A DNA stretch of 58,113 nt, from contig JAMYHX010000261.1 in the NCBI GenBank assembly GCA_025529335.1, positions 1 to 58,113 on the forward strand, given 5' to 3'. The notes beneath the pieces were generated by a model. It ran no database searches. It was not told the DNA's origin and was given only the letters and a program-made list of their open reading frames with translations. This document shows, piece after piece, positions 1-11,556 of this stretch. The position numbers and the translations under genes are program-made. The stretch comes from Rhizopus sp. PT2906 (lineage: Eukaryota; Mucoromycota; Mucoromycetes; Mucorales; Rhizopodaceae). Position 1 is the first letter of the stretch. The number at the start of each line of letters is the position of its first letter.

Positions 1-231
1 AAATGTACTAATATTGTCTACGCTTATGATCTTCTTTAAGACTATATGAAAAAGATACTTACAACTATTAAATATGTATTTTAGTTAATTATATGGATGT
101 ATACATTGTATAGCCCCTTTTTACACATATTGGATTACAAGAGGTGAAAAGGAAGGACACGTAATGGATTTATGCCAGATGAAAGTTTATTCGAGTTGAC
201 AACTAATTGAGATAGACAAAGGATCATGTGA

Positions 232-724
232 TCAGGACTTATCCATATCTTCAAAGGTCATCTTTGGTTTATGTTGTTCAACTGTATTCTTGATGACTTG
301 TTCAATTTCTTGTTCATTTTCGCTTAAATTTTGAGATAAATGCTTGATATATTCTTTAACAAGGTATCCTGTGCTGTAAAGTGCTGTTTGTTCCATGGCT
401 GGGAACCTTGCATTATTTAAAGCAAGACTGACACCTCTAAGATTTATCACACTTAATAGATTCTATACATCTATTTTAATAGTTCATCCTCACTCAAAAG
501 TCATTAGATCATATTACCATAAATTCATCTTGTTCTTCTTTATCATTTACAACTTCTTCATCTTCTTCATTATCTGTTATCCAATCATTGTCATCGTTAT
601 ATTTCTCCTTTTCTGATGCACTGATGCTATCTTTACTATCATTAATCTCTTCTTTTAGGATATCAAACAGCTCTCCAATTTCTTTTCTATACAAGTCAAT
701 TAATCTCTTCACATTATTATTCAT
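232..724 (-). CDS. Unrecognised acidic protein, about 145 aa, two exons
   Basis: Two exons join in frame: 724-518 and 462-232, with a 55-nt GT-AG intron (517-463). The intron ends at the TATAG before 462. The N-terminal part carries a basic/amphipathic helix (RLIDLYRKEIGELFDILKEE) and then a very acidic stretch. The C-terminal part reads like a helical conserved domain (NNARFPAMEQTALYSTGYL), followed by a Glu/Gln/Asn-rich tail ending in TFEDMDKS. I do not recognise the family. The start codon lies two bases after the stop of the shifted MLH1-like frame, so it could be a separate gene or, less likely, the 3' part of a rearranged transcript. Splicing and coding character look genuine; function is unknown. 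Confidence 0.55.
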
Positions 725-726
725 TC

Positions 727-2554
727 TTATCTTGCTACGTTATAGTTCACAAGGAATATATCCTGTTCATACTGTATTAAAGCTAATCCATCATCAACAC
801 AGCCAATAAATGTATGATTTTGGAAATACAGATGTCAACTTTGGTATTTCATCTTTTTTGACTTTACGCAGCTGCAATAGGCTGGTTAGTCGAACCTCTA
901 CTCTTGGTTTTTTAGTCACTTTAATCAAGGGCATTTCGTTTGCTTGATCCGTGTCATTTTCTGTACGTGCTCTTTTAGGTTGAATCGAATAACCAAATGT
1001 TTCTAATTGGTTTATTTTACTGTCTGTGCGAACATATCTGTATTCGGCCACTGTATTTGATGATGATGACGATGGTCGCGATATAGGCTTATCTGATCTT
1101 TTTTCTGCCATAAGTTAATATGTGTGCCTTGTAAATTATCTTTATTATAGTTACCTTGCTCATTTGGCTTGGATGCGCCTGGAAGCAATACTTGCGTATA
1201 AAATGTTCGAGAACTATTCGCATTCTCTAATACGCTTTGAAATGCGCTGATTATACCCTCCACAACTCTGTCTTCATATAAAAAATGAACCTCTTTCTTT
1301 GTTGGATGAACATTCACATCGACGTTCCTTGGGTTTATCTCTAAGCTAAGATAGATAAATGGATGTCCACCTTTAGGTAATAATGATGAATAAAGGTTTT
1401 CAATTGCTCTCTTAATATTTAAGCTGTCTACAGCTCGATCTATTTTATGATATGAGTCTTATACTGCTTCAGCTTTTTTTCCACTTACGATTGATAAATA
1501 GCAAGAATGTTGTTCTTTTTGAACTATAGTTTGCATTCGATATATACCCTTTTAACTTAAACTCTACTTCTTCAAAGCTCTTTTCTACAGGTAGCAGTTC
1601 TGATGCCACTGATCCATACAGCAGTCGAATATTATCCAAAGTACTAGCTCCTGTCGGTGTTTGTATATCGGATACATTTGTCCCTAACTTTAACAAAGAC
1701 TGGCATGAATATGCTGCATATAATCGTCATTTCTCGAAACAAACCTTTCTACAAGTAAAGCTAACGCCTGAATTATGAACAGCATAGCGTGTTGTAATAT
1801 CCAGTATTCTATTATATTCTTCGCTGGCTGACTTGAGTGCTTTTCGTCTGGTTGGGACATTATAAAATAAATCCTCTGCCTATCATCCAGATTATTAATA
1901 TCTATAACTATCATTCTCTCATTATGCTCTTACAGTTATTTGTGTTCCATTATTCCCTGCACACGGCTTTGGGTCTGCACTTTGCCCTGGACGAGCAGGT
2001 ACGAGCTTTCCATCTGAATAGGATGCTCTATTATAAATATAAGTCAATATATGTATATGATCATCCGTAGTAGATTTACCTATATGCACAGGGGGAATCA
2101 GCGGTTTTGGTTGTTATGGTGACATGTGCTACATGTGAAATACTCGCCAAGGCCTCGCCACGAAAGCCATAGGTTGCAATTTGTGACAGATCTTCAAACT
2201 TTGACAGCTTACTCGTTGTAAAGCGTTCACATACAATGGCCATATCCTCTTTCTGTTATTACTGTTAGATAAGCAAAAATACTGTTCATTATGCTTACTC
2301 TTATTCCATGTCCATTGTCTTGAATCTGTAATAGTTTTAAACCACCATCCTTTATTGAAATTTGAATCTGGGTTGAGCCTGCATCCAATGAATTTTCAAT
2401 TAATTCCTTCAAAGCATTAGCAGGACGTTGAATCACCTAATGAAGTACAGTTAAAGGTCGATTTATACTATGGAGGTTGTTTTATATTTACTTCTCCTGC
2501 AGCAATTCTATTAACAACTGCTTGATCTAATTTCTTGATGCTTGGAGTTGACAT
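727..2554 (-). CDS. MLH1: MLH1-like DNA mismatch repair protein, C-terminally truncated
   Basis: MutL-family ATPase that pairs with PMS1 in nuclear mismatch repair. Reading the minus strand from the ATG at 2554, several short introns (about 45-55 nt) separate exons that carry the GHKL ATPase motifs: ELIENSLDAG, DNGHGI, ERFTTSKL and TYGFRGEALAS. The transducer domain follows, with GYISNANYSSKRTTFLLFIN joined by a 48-nt intron to HRAVDS, then DVNVHPTKKEVHFLYED. The MLH1 linker and VRLTSLLQLR follow. At about 826-835 the frame slips by one base: the main frame stops at 794, while the next frame continues FQNHTFIGCVDDGLALIQYE and stops at 727. The roughly 250-residue C-terminal PMS1-binding domain is not visible, and the space downstream is used by another reading frame. 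The gene is either a decayed or shortened MLH1, or carries an assembly error plus a real truncation. Family identity is firm; the status of the end is uncertain. Confidence 0.85.
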
Positions 2555-2700
2555 TACAAAATTAAGCAGAAGCTATTATTTTCTGACTTTGGTTCTAAAT
2601 TGAACTCATAGTGACTTCAAAAGCCCAGTCTTTTCCGTTGAGCATAAAGACTACTTTTACAATAAAACAATGCTATATAGTTAAATTTATTTGAAAGATC

Positions 2701-5351
2701 TCATTGATATATGCGATGACTAGCTTCAGCTTCTTCTTGTTGTGCAATATCAATTTGTGGAGTATCCGAAATAGGCACATAACCACTCTGCTTTCTAGTC
2801 CACTTCTTGCCAAGTCTATAGCAAACTGCAAATAACGAAGCAATACAAGCAATCCAGAAAATGCTGGTGATTGTAATTGACCATGACAAAGGTAATCCAA
2901 ATATACCCCGTTCGACAGGAAAGAGAACTGAATCTATTTCTATGATACCACCCAACCGATTTCCAGTGGTCACATAGCCAATATCAAGCACATGAGCATG
3001 GATACCCAAGGGTTGTCCACGAACCTTGACTATCTTATTACCTGAACCTGCTTCTCTCAGGATGACTCTATCTTCAGATAATAAAGTCTCATATTCTTGC
3101 TCGCCCAGTAAGGGCAGCCTATGGTTTCGAGACAAGATATGAAGCTTAGCTATACGTTCTAACTGAGTCGTATCATTCCACATTGATTCTAGATCAATCT
3201 GTTCAAAGGCTTTATCAGTAGGAACCAAGATGATCCAATCAGTCATGTCTATCTGATCAATCAAGCCTGTCTGTTTCAATATGCTTTCCATCAAGTTAGC
3301 ATTGATTCCATTTAATAAATGGCAATGGGTAATATTGACTCTGTCAGGAATTAAAAGCTTGTTCACTTTATGGACTACACCATTAGAGACTAGAATATCA
3401 GTTGCTACCAGTTCACTCTGTTCTTCTGATTCCAATGCATCTCTGTTTCTTCCTAACCAAATTTGATGATGGTTACTTCCATTGATGAACAGAGTATCAT
3501 TGACCAGAGTCTTTGTTTGCTGAATAGTATTTACTATATTATTGTGGTATAGTGGAGTTAAGGCAATGTGATATTGAAGAATGGTTTGTAGATCAGAATG
3601 ACCAGAAGGATGAAGCAAGTATCGGGAAAGAAGACCAAGGGATTTGAATGCATCATTTATAGGTGCAAATAGAGTGATAGCCTTGGCTGTCTTTATGTCA
3701 TTTACGACTCCAGAGACATACAAAGCTGAGATAAAGCTTGATACATCCAAGTCAATGACAAGTGTAGTAAATACATCCGTGGGTAAACTTAGGGGATTAG
3801 ATAGCTTGTAAATTTCATTTCCCTTGATAGATACTATTCACACTCATTAGATGCTATGATTGATGATTCTATTGTTGCATTACCTTCTTTTCCAACCATT
3901 CTTGAATGACCACCACCAAACATGATGGTCTGATCTATATTGACAACTAAACGTTGAGGCTGATCATTCAACTGAGGAGAATGACATTTGGTCGTTAATA
4001 GCATATTATCATATAAATCTTTTGAGCTCCAAGCACCATCAATGATATGATAACTTAACCATTGTAATTTCTGATTATTTGGTATATCATCCTCATCTAT
4101 TACATCATTCATAGGCGCTAATATTGTCATGTTTGTAGTCTGATTGTTGAGATAGTTGCCTAATCCATAGTGATCCATTAATGAAATAAATTTGGTTGCG
4201 TTGAGTCCGATGAGATACTTTCGACTATCAAAATCGATTGAATTATACATCATATCCTCTAATACATGAATAACCCCTATTGTAAAGAATATAAGCTAAT
4301 CTATCTATCTATATATATATATATAAATAATACTTACCATTAGCAGCAATTTTATCCTTTTCTAATACCCTCAACCCATTCACAGTGACTTCATCATTTT
4401 GTACATTGATAATTACTGTTTGACCAGACTCTGTTTGGTCTATCGTATCACTTTAACATCCCGCTTTTTTTGTTTTTTGTTCAATGGTTAGTTAACTTAC
4501 ATCTTGTTTCACCCAATGAATGATTATCTAAATAGATAGGTTCTGAAATGATATTGTATTTTAAAATACTCTTCAAGTCTTCAATTCCTGGTTTGGATAA
4601 TAAATAATTTCTTTCAATTTGATTAAACTTGTCTAGTAAATATTTTGAAGAAATAAAAATTGTAAATGGTTTATCTTTGGTCCATAAAGGAATATCTGCT
4701 CTATCTATTAAATCATGTAGCTTTTTATCATAAAATTCTAGTAGCTTAGCTATATAAAATGCTTAGAAAGAATATAAAATAGTATTTATCTATGTTTTAC
4801 CTATTGATTTAGGTGGTTCCAATACACTTCCGATAACATGAATTGTTGTATTTTTATTAACAAATACATCCTTCTTTATGATCCTAGCTTCATTTACATA
4901 ATATAATAAATTCAACTTTTTTATAATCTTTAATCTTTGTCCACTTTTGAGATATTCAGGTCGATAATACATTGATTCAATCACTTGACCATTTCTGAAG
5001 TCATGTGATTTAAATTCAATAGGTAATAGATGATATAACAGTATATCTTTTGTCATCTGTCCGTTGTATTGCTCAAATGCATGATTATCTGGTGCAAAAA
5101 ATGTGCCTCCTTCTAAGCTGTTGATGAAAGGTATAGGTCTTGTATGCTTATGCTATATAGATATTGTTCTTTCATACGCTCATTACACCAGTTCTTCCAC
5201 TTTGGAGCCTAAGGTTATCATCTGTTGGTGAATGTCTTCCACTATCCAAAATTATTTTGGAAGTCATATTCCTTACTTGGTAGTTATTTGATGCTGTTGC
5301 TGCCCATTGTTTATTTCTTTTTTGAATTTTACTGTTATTCAAAGAGACCAT
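2701..5351 (-). CDS. Multi-domain fasciclin (FAS1) membrane protein
   Basis: The minus strand encodes a chain of about five FAS1-type domains separated by short introns. Domain signatures include GGTFFAPDNHAF (about 5.1 kb), MTILAPMNDVID (4.1 kb), ITLFAPINDAFKSL (3.7 kb) and IILVPTDKAFEQID (3.2 kb), each followed by the H-type motif (LLYHLLP, LSYHIIDG, ILQYHIAL, KLHIL). A single hydrophobic helix near the C-terminus (SITITSIFWIACIASLFAVC) and a short basic cytosolic tail indicate a type I membrane protein. FAS1 proteins are usually adhesion or surface proteins; fungal relatives include vacuolar or surface proteins of unknown role. The last exon (3750-2701) is long and unambiguous. The first exon and signal peptide are not resolved: 5351 is simply the most upstream plausible ATG, and several short introns between 5.15 and 5.5 kb are possible. 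Confidence 0.8.
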
Positions 5352-5673
5352 TTTAAGAGTAACTTTTCAAATTGTCCTCTTTAATCAAGCACCCATAATT
5401 CAAATACCAACGTAAGCTCAACAAATTCATCATGAACAATAAGAGAAAACCCCAAAATTTTCAAACGTACTTGAAGATAGCCCCACTTGCTCACAGCAAT
5501 AATTTTTATCATATAATAAATTATCTCTTACAAATAACTTAGAACCAATAAAAGACAAAAAAAAACACGCTTTGGGCAGAAGGGAAGAAAGTTTTATTAC
5601 AAAGCTATCAAAGCCTTAAAAAGATAAAAAAAATAAAGAGAAAATAAAAAGAAAAACAGAAAAAAGCATGCAT

Positions 5674-6100
5674 CTAGCAGCTGAGAAGCTTTCGCTTCTT
5701 TGGAGCTGATGGTTGAGCACCAACCCCCACATCATCACCATCCAGCCTCCTCTTAGGTCTGGAGGCTTGCTGTTGAAGCGACTCCAGCTTCCACTGATTA
5801 GCAGTGTAAGCTGACAATCTGCGGCATTTTTCCGCGTAGAACTCTTTCTGAAACTCTAGCCTAGCTGCTTCAATGTCTAAATATTTGCTATGACAGTATA
5901 AATAGGTTAGATGTGAAGTAAAAAGACGCGATTTTTTTTATTTCACCTTGTCAAGACAGACAGCTTTTTTTGTTCGGGCAGACTAGGCTTATTTCCCTCT
6001 TTTGGAGGAGCCTTTATAATGAGAGGATTTTTTGATTTGTTCTATTTAGAAACTTGTTCATGGTATTTGCTCGTAATTTGAGCTCGGCGATACGATCCAT
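5674..6100 (-). pseudogene. Small basic-tailed protein gene, probably frameshifted (copy 1 of a pair)
   Basis: From an ATG at 6100 (MDRIAELKLRANTMNK) the frame runs into a stop after about 28 codons. The adjacent frame carries NPLIIKAPPKEGNKPSLPEQ and is joined by a clean intron (GTGAAA...CATAG) to a helical segment (EFQKEFYAEKCRRLSAYTA) and a basic, nuclear-signal-like C-terminus (RPKRRLDGDDVGVGAQPSAP, then KKRKLLSC). Joining exon 1 needs a one-base slip that no sensible intron explains, so I call it broken. The tail matches copy 2 at 7.2-7.6 kb (DGDD...QPS...KK.K), and the N-termini share the pattern M..x.ELK. The family is not recognised. Confidence 0.45.
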
Positions 6101-7214
6101 GTTTTTGATAAAGTAATGAGGAAGAAAGAAAAAGGAAGAAAAAAGGAAAAGGGAAAAACGTATTTTACGTTGGATAGAAAATAATTTTTCATGCGTGCTT
6201 CTCTCTTTTTTCGTGCTTCATCTTTTAGCCTAGTGAATAATAATAATAAATAATGAAGCACTTGGGTTGTTTTTGGCTTATGGAAGCTAATCAAGATATG
6301 CTTTATCTTTTTTTTTTTTTTTTTTTGCATGATTTGTTAGGCGGAACACGGATGAGTTTTCATTTATAGAATTGCTCCTTATTATCAGTTCAAAGGCTTA
6401 ATTTGTAGCAGCAACAGTAAACAGGAATATTAAAATAATCAATCTCCATATTCGTCTCTTAACCCAAGTGTGTTTACTGATGTTTAAAGGACAATACGAC
6501 CTTTCTTTAACTTTCAAAAGAAAAAATAACTTTTCAAAATCAAGAGGGGGATTTCGTGTTTATGGAATGATTACATTTTTTGGTTAAAGAGAGAGAAAAA
6601 AAGTGCCTTCATGAAACCCTTCGTTTCCTTGGTGGTGGGTGGTGTAACGTTGTATTTTGCCCCCTGTTTTATTTCTTTTTTCACTTTATTTCCGTTCATG
6701 TATTATCAAATATAGATTTAAATGAAGAATTATAGTAAAGAAATATCAAAGGAGAAGAATGAAAGAATACAAGGTGATTTTGAGCTTACTTTGATTGCTG
6801 TGCAGCTGAGTGTAACAGGGACAGAAGGGATCATTGCATAAGAGCCTTGTCTTGACTAATTCCTAGTTCATAACAATCTTATTTACTCTTACTACGCAAG
6901 AATAGATCATCTAATTTTGCCTTGTAGCTTTTATTTCGTTTGTGGAGAAAAGATACGAATGTATGGAAATTATGTTAAAAGTGACATATATGACTGTAAT
7001 ACATCATTTATTACTTTTATAAAGAAAATTGCATTAAAGAAGACCACCACTATAACATGAATATCTTAAACAATCCTTTCGTGTCATAAAGTACCTCATA
7101 TCAGTAATTCAAGAAAAACACTTAAAGTGTGCAATGATCAAAGAGAGCATGTTTATATATAAAAAAGATATATTTATTACAAAAATTTTTTTAAAAAAAA
7201 GAAGAGAAAAAGGT
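6101..7214 (-). other. Intergenic region, no gene seen
   Basis: About 1.1 kb between the two related small genes. It contains a T-run at 6308-6326 and A/T-rich low-complexity stretches. Short open frames here have no coding character. It probably holds the promoter of copy 1 and the 3' flank of copy 2. Confidence 0.5.
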
Positions 7215-7609
7215 TTAAACATAACATCCCTGGATCTTTTGCTTTTTGTAAAACGATGGTTGAACATCAGAGCTCCAGTCGTCACCATCCTATCTTCTTT
7301 TTGTTCTTGGTTGCACCTGCACAGCAGGGCGAGCCATCTCCGCCATGAAACCTTCTTTGGCCATCAACCCAACGGTCCTTGCGCAAGCGAAAGTTCTATA
7401 ACAATAAGGATGGTCGAGTAAGGATGTTGTATATACCCATGTTCAAAAAAAGCTTACCTGTCCAGCCGTAACTTTCGTTCAAATGACTCGCTGGGCTGGA
7501 ACTTGTCTTCAGAGGGACGGCCAGCGTATTTTTGAGGCTTCTACTGCGTCAATGCAAGCACTTTAGCAGATAGCTTCAATTGTTGCTTCAATTCTTTGAC
7601 GGATGACAT
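7215..7609 (-). pseudogene. Small basic-tailed protein gene with in-frame stops (copy 2 of a pair)
   Basis: Minus strand from the ATG at 7609. It starts MSSVKELKQQLKLSAKVLAL, hits an in-frame TAG at codon 23, then continues openly (KPQKYAGRPSEDKFQPSESF...ERKLRLD) to a good GT-AG intron (GTAAGC...TTATAG). Exon 2 reads through MAKEGFMAEMARPAVQVQP and TKRR to a TAG and on into DGDDWSSDVQPSFYKKQK, ending at 7215. The second TAG sits where copy 1 has CTG (Leu) in KRRLDGDD. Intron position, N-terminal ELK motif and tail correspond to copy 1 at 5.7-6.1 kb. Two nonsense codons in otherwise aligned frames argue for a decayed paralogue. Confidence 0.45.
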
Positions 7610-8914
7610 GATTGATAAAGAGGGAAAAAAAGGGGGGAATACTTCTATAGGACATATTTATGAAGAAACCCCTGGTGGTTCATCTCTAAGTTGTACTTTT
7701 ATGTCATGATTCGTTATAAACTCATGCATAATATTAGCACTTCAATAATTCAAGCTGATTCTTTTTTTTATCACATTACATTTTTTCTAATTTTATATAA
7801 ATGCCCTCATTTGTTTTTATTTAGTAAAAGCTTTCGTCAATCATCACATTATTCTTATTGTTCTTAGGCTATTTATCTATTCCCCTTTTCTCTATTCATC
7901 TATACTTACCGCCAATCGTCTCGATCTTACCTCATAAGCTCTATTCTCTGTAGATCAATCTTCAAGCCCTTAGCACCACCCTGTCTTGCCTTTATCAGTT
8001 ATACTATCTAGCGTTCTATTCCCTGCTCCCCCTTCCTAGCTGAAAATACAATTCATTACAAGATTGTAACGCAAATAGAATTGCTTTCAGCCCTTGAACA
8101 TTGGCAGAATGTTCTTTTTCTTCTTTTATCCAAAATCTGGGTGGAGCCAGTTTAGAAAACTTAGTTACTTAGCAGTTGCTAAGATTTTTTATCATTTACA
8201 TCAATTTATAGCTCACCCTGTTGCATTGTAGCCACAATCGCAAGGGGCAGCGTTTCCGAAGTAATAAAGGTTAGTCACCGAAGTAACTTTACAAAAATTG
8301 TAATAAGCTAATCCCTCCCTTCTGAGAGAAAGGCTACCTACTTCCTCAAGCATCATAAAGGTTACTATTGGAATTCGGGCAAACCGGAAAAGCTTGAGAA
8401 AAAAAAAAATAGTGAAAAAAGACCTCCTTTTGTACTTTTTGTCTGTTTACATCTGCGACCTTGAAAAGACAAAAAAAGGCGGTCCTGAATTGAAACTGCT
8501 GCATGAATTTTTTGTTGCTAGGAAACGTGCCTTGTTCCTGATTTTCTATTGGATGATATGCAATAAGCTCAAAGAAGCATCAGTTAAGCCTCTTTCTAGC
8601 CTTTTACTCCAGTTGTCATTGCTCAACATGTTTGAATATATTGTGCAAGTCTTTAAAAGCTTCTTTACTGCAGTTGGACATTCTTTAAAATAAAGAAAAA
8701 GGGAAAAAAAGGAGATACACAATGGAATATCAGATTATCCTTAGTTTCTGATAGTTGATAGTTGTTTTATTATATGACAACTTTCATCTTTATATACGTA
8801 ATCAGCTAAAACCAAAAGCTAAATCAAGCTTAATAACAAAGCGATGATATATCAAAGAGAGAGAGAAAAAGCAGTGGGTTGGAGGGTAAAAGGGAAATGG
8901 ATTTATTGATAAGC
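7610..8914. other. Intergenic region with one doubtful reading frame
   Basis: About 1.3 kb with no recognisable gene. A plus-strand open frame at 8394-8693 (99 codons, starting with a Lys run and rich in Leu/Phe) has no family resemblance, no visible introns and is probably chance. The 3' part is the downstream flank of the TMEM33-family gene. Confidence 0.45.
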
Positions 8915-9955
8915 TCATTTCTTAGTGTGGACGCCGCCATAACGTATCATGAATCTCTTGATGTTAAAGTAAATATTTGCTACAGCAGCCTGTGTTGTAC
9001 TTCTTTTTTCTTTAGGCATAAGTAACCATTGATCCATGTGATAGGAAATCTGATGCATTGCTTCTCTTGATTCGTTCGACAGATAGTACCGTAAACGTAA
9101 AAAGTGAATAAATACAATGATCGAAAGTATTGATGTAGAGAACCTAAAAGATTGTATTGAGAAAAGAAAGTAAAACAGCCAAACGTCATTGCTTACATGA
9201 ATATACCAAGGACTAGCCTAAGTGAGATCACAATAATTTCGATATAAGCAGCCAGTTTGATGGCTGTGTTATGTTGTCTTTCTGTAAAAAGTTTTATCTG
9301 ATGATCTATCTTTTCAATAAATAAGCCTTGAGTGTCTTTCTTTTTGGGTATAAATAATGGAATGATATTTGTTCTTGTATAAGTTAACATATGAAATATT
9401 GAGAAAATGACAAATGGAATCAGAGTGACTATATGAATAGATTAATATAGGACAATACTTCATCTATCCCCCTTACCTGCAATAGGAGGCGCTGAGTACC
9501 AGTAAAATGCAATCACAAAATAATGAACGTTCTCATCGCATAGAATATGAATATCAAAAGCTTCCTTATTAGCCTGTTTATGTACAGTTAAATAAATCAT
9601 ACATACACACACACACATATATATATATATATAAATATATATATATAGTATAAAAACTTACTCTTATTGAATTATAAATAACAATGGCATAGGATAATAG
9701 CGCGCCCATGTAAGCTCTTTTATAATAGACTGGATTAGCATGAAAAGATAATACTGAGCTGAAATAGAATACACTATTTAACACAATGTAAATATGTCCT
9801 AACCACCAGTAAAACTGTTTTTCCTAAAAATAACAACAAATAGTAAGAAGCTTATTTTGATGATGAAAGGCTAATCTACCCCCATTTAATTGTGGTCTTA
9901 CTTGTACAAGCGTATTGAGTCTCGAGCTGACTGAGTTTACTGAGTCAGTGGTCAT
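8915..9955 (-). CDS. TMEM33 / Pom33 family ER and nuclear-envelope membrane protein
   Basis: Small polytopic membrane protein; relatives (TMEM33 in animals, Pom33/Per33 in yeast) sit in the ER and nuclear envelope, shape tubules and help nuclear pore distribution. Exons joined by short introns give WWLGHIYIVLNSVFYFSSVL, YYKRAYMGALLSYAIVIYNS, ENVHYFVIAFYWYSAPPIAV and IPFVIFSIFHMLTYTRTNII, followed by an amphipathic C-terminal part ending GGVHTKK. Four hydrophobic segments fit the family. One intron (about 9.58-9.65 kb) contains AC and AT dinucleotide repeats. I start at 9955 (MTTDSVNSVSSRLNTLVQ), because a more upstream ATG at 10043 does not splice in frame. The gene is divergent from the PIH1-domain gene. 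Confidence 0.8.
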
Positions 9956-10343
9956 TAGGAATCTATTGTGTGATGAAGTCGAAAAAGAGAGAAAGGAAGA
10001 AGGAAGAAATATCAGGTACACTCACGGCACTGGTAATGCCCATTTTTGGACAGTCTTGCTTTTGACCTTCCCTCTTTCGGGGGTTTAACGTTCTACAAGT
10101 ATTTAGACCCTATCGTCTATGCCTATTCATTTCTTTCTTCTAAGCTAACCTGAGGCTCCATAGTTTATTACTTGAATCAATTGAGTCAATTTAATGATGA
10201 TGAGCACATCCAAATGTTAAAGTAACGCGTGTCTTGACTGTCATCAATAATAGAAGGGCAATGAACTCAGGATAGGACAGTTCTAAGTGATCGTACGTAA
10301 CACAAGTATTTTTATACAAACAGACTACTTTTTTTTCTTTAAA
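9956..10343. promoter_or_regulatory. Divergent intergenic region, TMEM33-family / PIH1 genes
   Basis: 388 bp between two start codons that point away from each other, so it should hold both promoters. No motif can be assigned with confidence. It includes a TGAGTCAGTG element next to the 9955 start and TGAGTCAATT at about 10.18 kb, both resembling AP-1/bZIP sites (TGAGTCA). Confidence 0.45.
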
Positions 10344-11380
10344 ATGGCCATTCTTGAAGAAATTAATGAAGGAACAGCAAACCTATTCAAACTGAATAGA
10401 GATATAAATGAGCTCAGTCAAGAAGAAATGGCTCTTATAAAGAGCTTTATTGCAGAACAAGTGGCTAGAAATTCTGCTGATTACGAGAAACTGACATCTC
10501 AAATGACTGAAGAATTGAACAAGTGCGACTTTGAAGACATGGCAATACAACCTCAAGTAGGCTTTGTATGCAAGACAAATATAATAAAATCTACGAGTAA
10601 CATAAAGCCTGGAACGTCAATTTATATCAACATTTGCTTTAATTGTAACCTTCCTGGACCTGAATACACTGGAGATGAACAAGAATTAAAAAAAGCCTTG
10701 AATGGAGATCCAACTTCAACCTATCGTCTACCATTATACATAAGTGAGCCAAGACATGAAGATGGTAAGTTTGACATGTATTTCAAAACTATATCTTATG
10801 CTTTGAGCATGTAGGCCACATCATTATGGACGCAGTCATCCAGACACGAGCATATTCACGAGCATTAAAGGATTTGGAGTATAAATTGTACGTGTTGGAA
10901 ATTGCAATAGAGAATGCTGAACAAAAGTTGAATGCCAGCTTAAGCAGAGAGTTTAAGATACCGGCTTATATGTCTCACAAGGGAGGGCCAATTCCATCCA
11001 TGGTGGTAAAACAACCCAAAGAACTTACATTTAACAAGTTACGTACTGCACTTGAGCAAAGAAAGGAAGAATGGAAACCTAGAGAATCTATACAAAAAAA
11101 GAATGATGAATTGATTATTGTGATTCCTATGCCTCATCAGGTAAATCAAGTATGAATAAGGATAAGCTCATATTTATATATGATTATATAGAATATCAAT
11201 GAATGGAAAGTACAAATATCACAAGATGAATTACTACTCTACGCTGAACGACAAACACATACAATCAGACTAAAGTACTCTATTGATGTAAATAATCCTG
11301 AGAATAGAGTGGATTTTTATAAAAGGGACAAACAACTTGTTTGTAAATGTAAATTGTTGAATAGAAGGCAGTTCATTTAA
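10344..11380 (+). CDS. PIH1-domain protein (PIH1D1/Nop17-like)
   Basis: PIH1D1/Nop17 proteins are adaptors of the R2TP complex, which with Hsp90 assembles snoRNPs, RNA polymerases and PIKK kinases. Three exons: 10344 to about 10765, then the exon beginning GHIIMDAVIQTRAYSR, then NINEWKVQISQDELLLYAER after an intron ending TATATAG. The PIH1 signature is visible as QPQVGFVCKTN, SIYINICFNCNLPGP and RLPLYISEPRHEDG. The C-terminal third (VQISQDELLLYAERQTHTIR...VDFYKRDKQLVCKCKL) fits the CS-like beta domain. The start is the ATG in MAILEEINEG; the frame is open farther upstream but that part is T-rich leader. Stop TAA at 11378. Confidence 0.8.
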
Positions 11381-11556
11381 AATGTGTAAATTAATGCCAC
11401 GTCAAATCTTTATTGGACAATATTTTACAATAAATGCTTTTGTGTGTGCGTGTGTGTGCGGTGTGTTTGCGCGCTCGCGGGGATTACATATCTTTATTAA
11501 ACTTTATATTTCCCCTTTCTTTTTTTCTTCTTTCTTCTTTTTAAATATAATAAAAA

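Noticed and set aside
1..231. Possible continuation of the MLH1 C-terminal domain at the left edge
   Set aside because: Minus-strand translation of this stretch shows no MLH1-like sequence, and a different gene with its own stop lies between.
8394..8693. 99-codon plus-strand open frame
   Set aside because: Low-complexity start, Leu/Phe-rich chance-like composition, no introns, no family resemblance, located in an AT-rich intergenic region.
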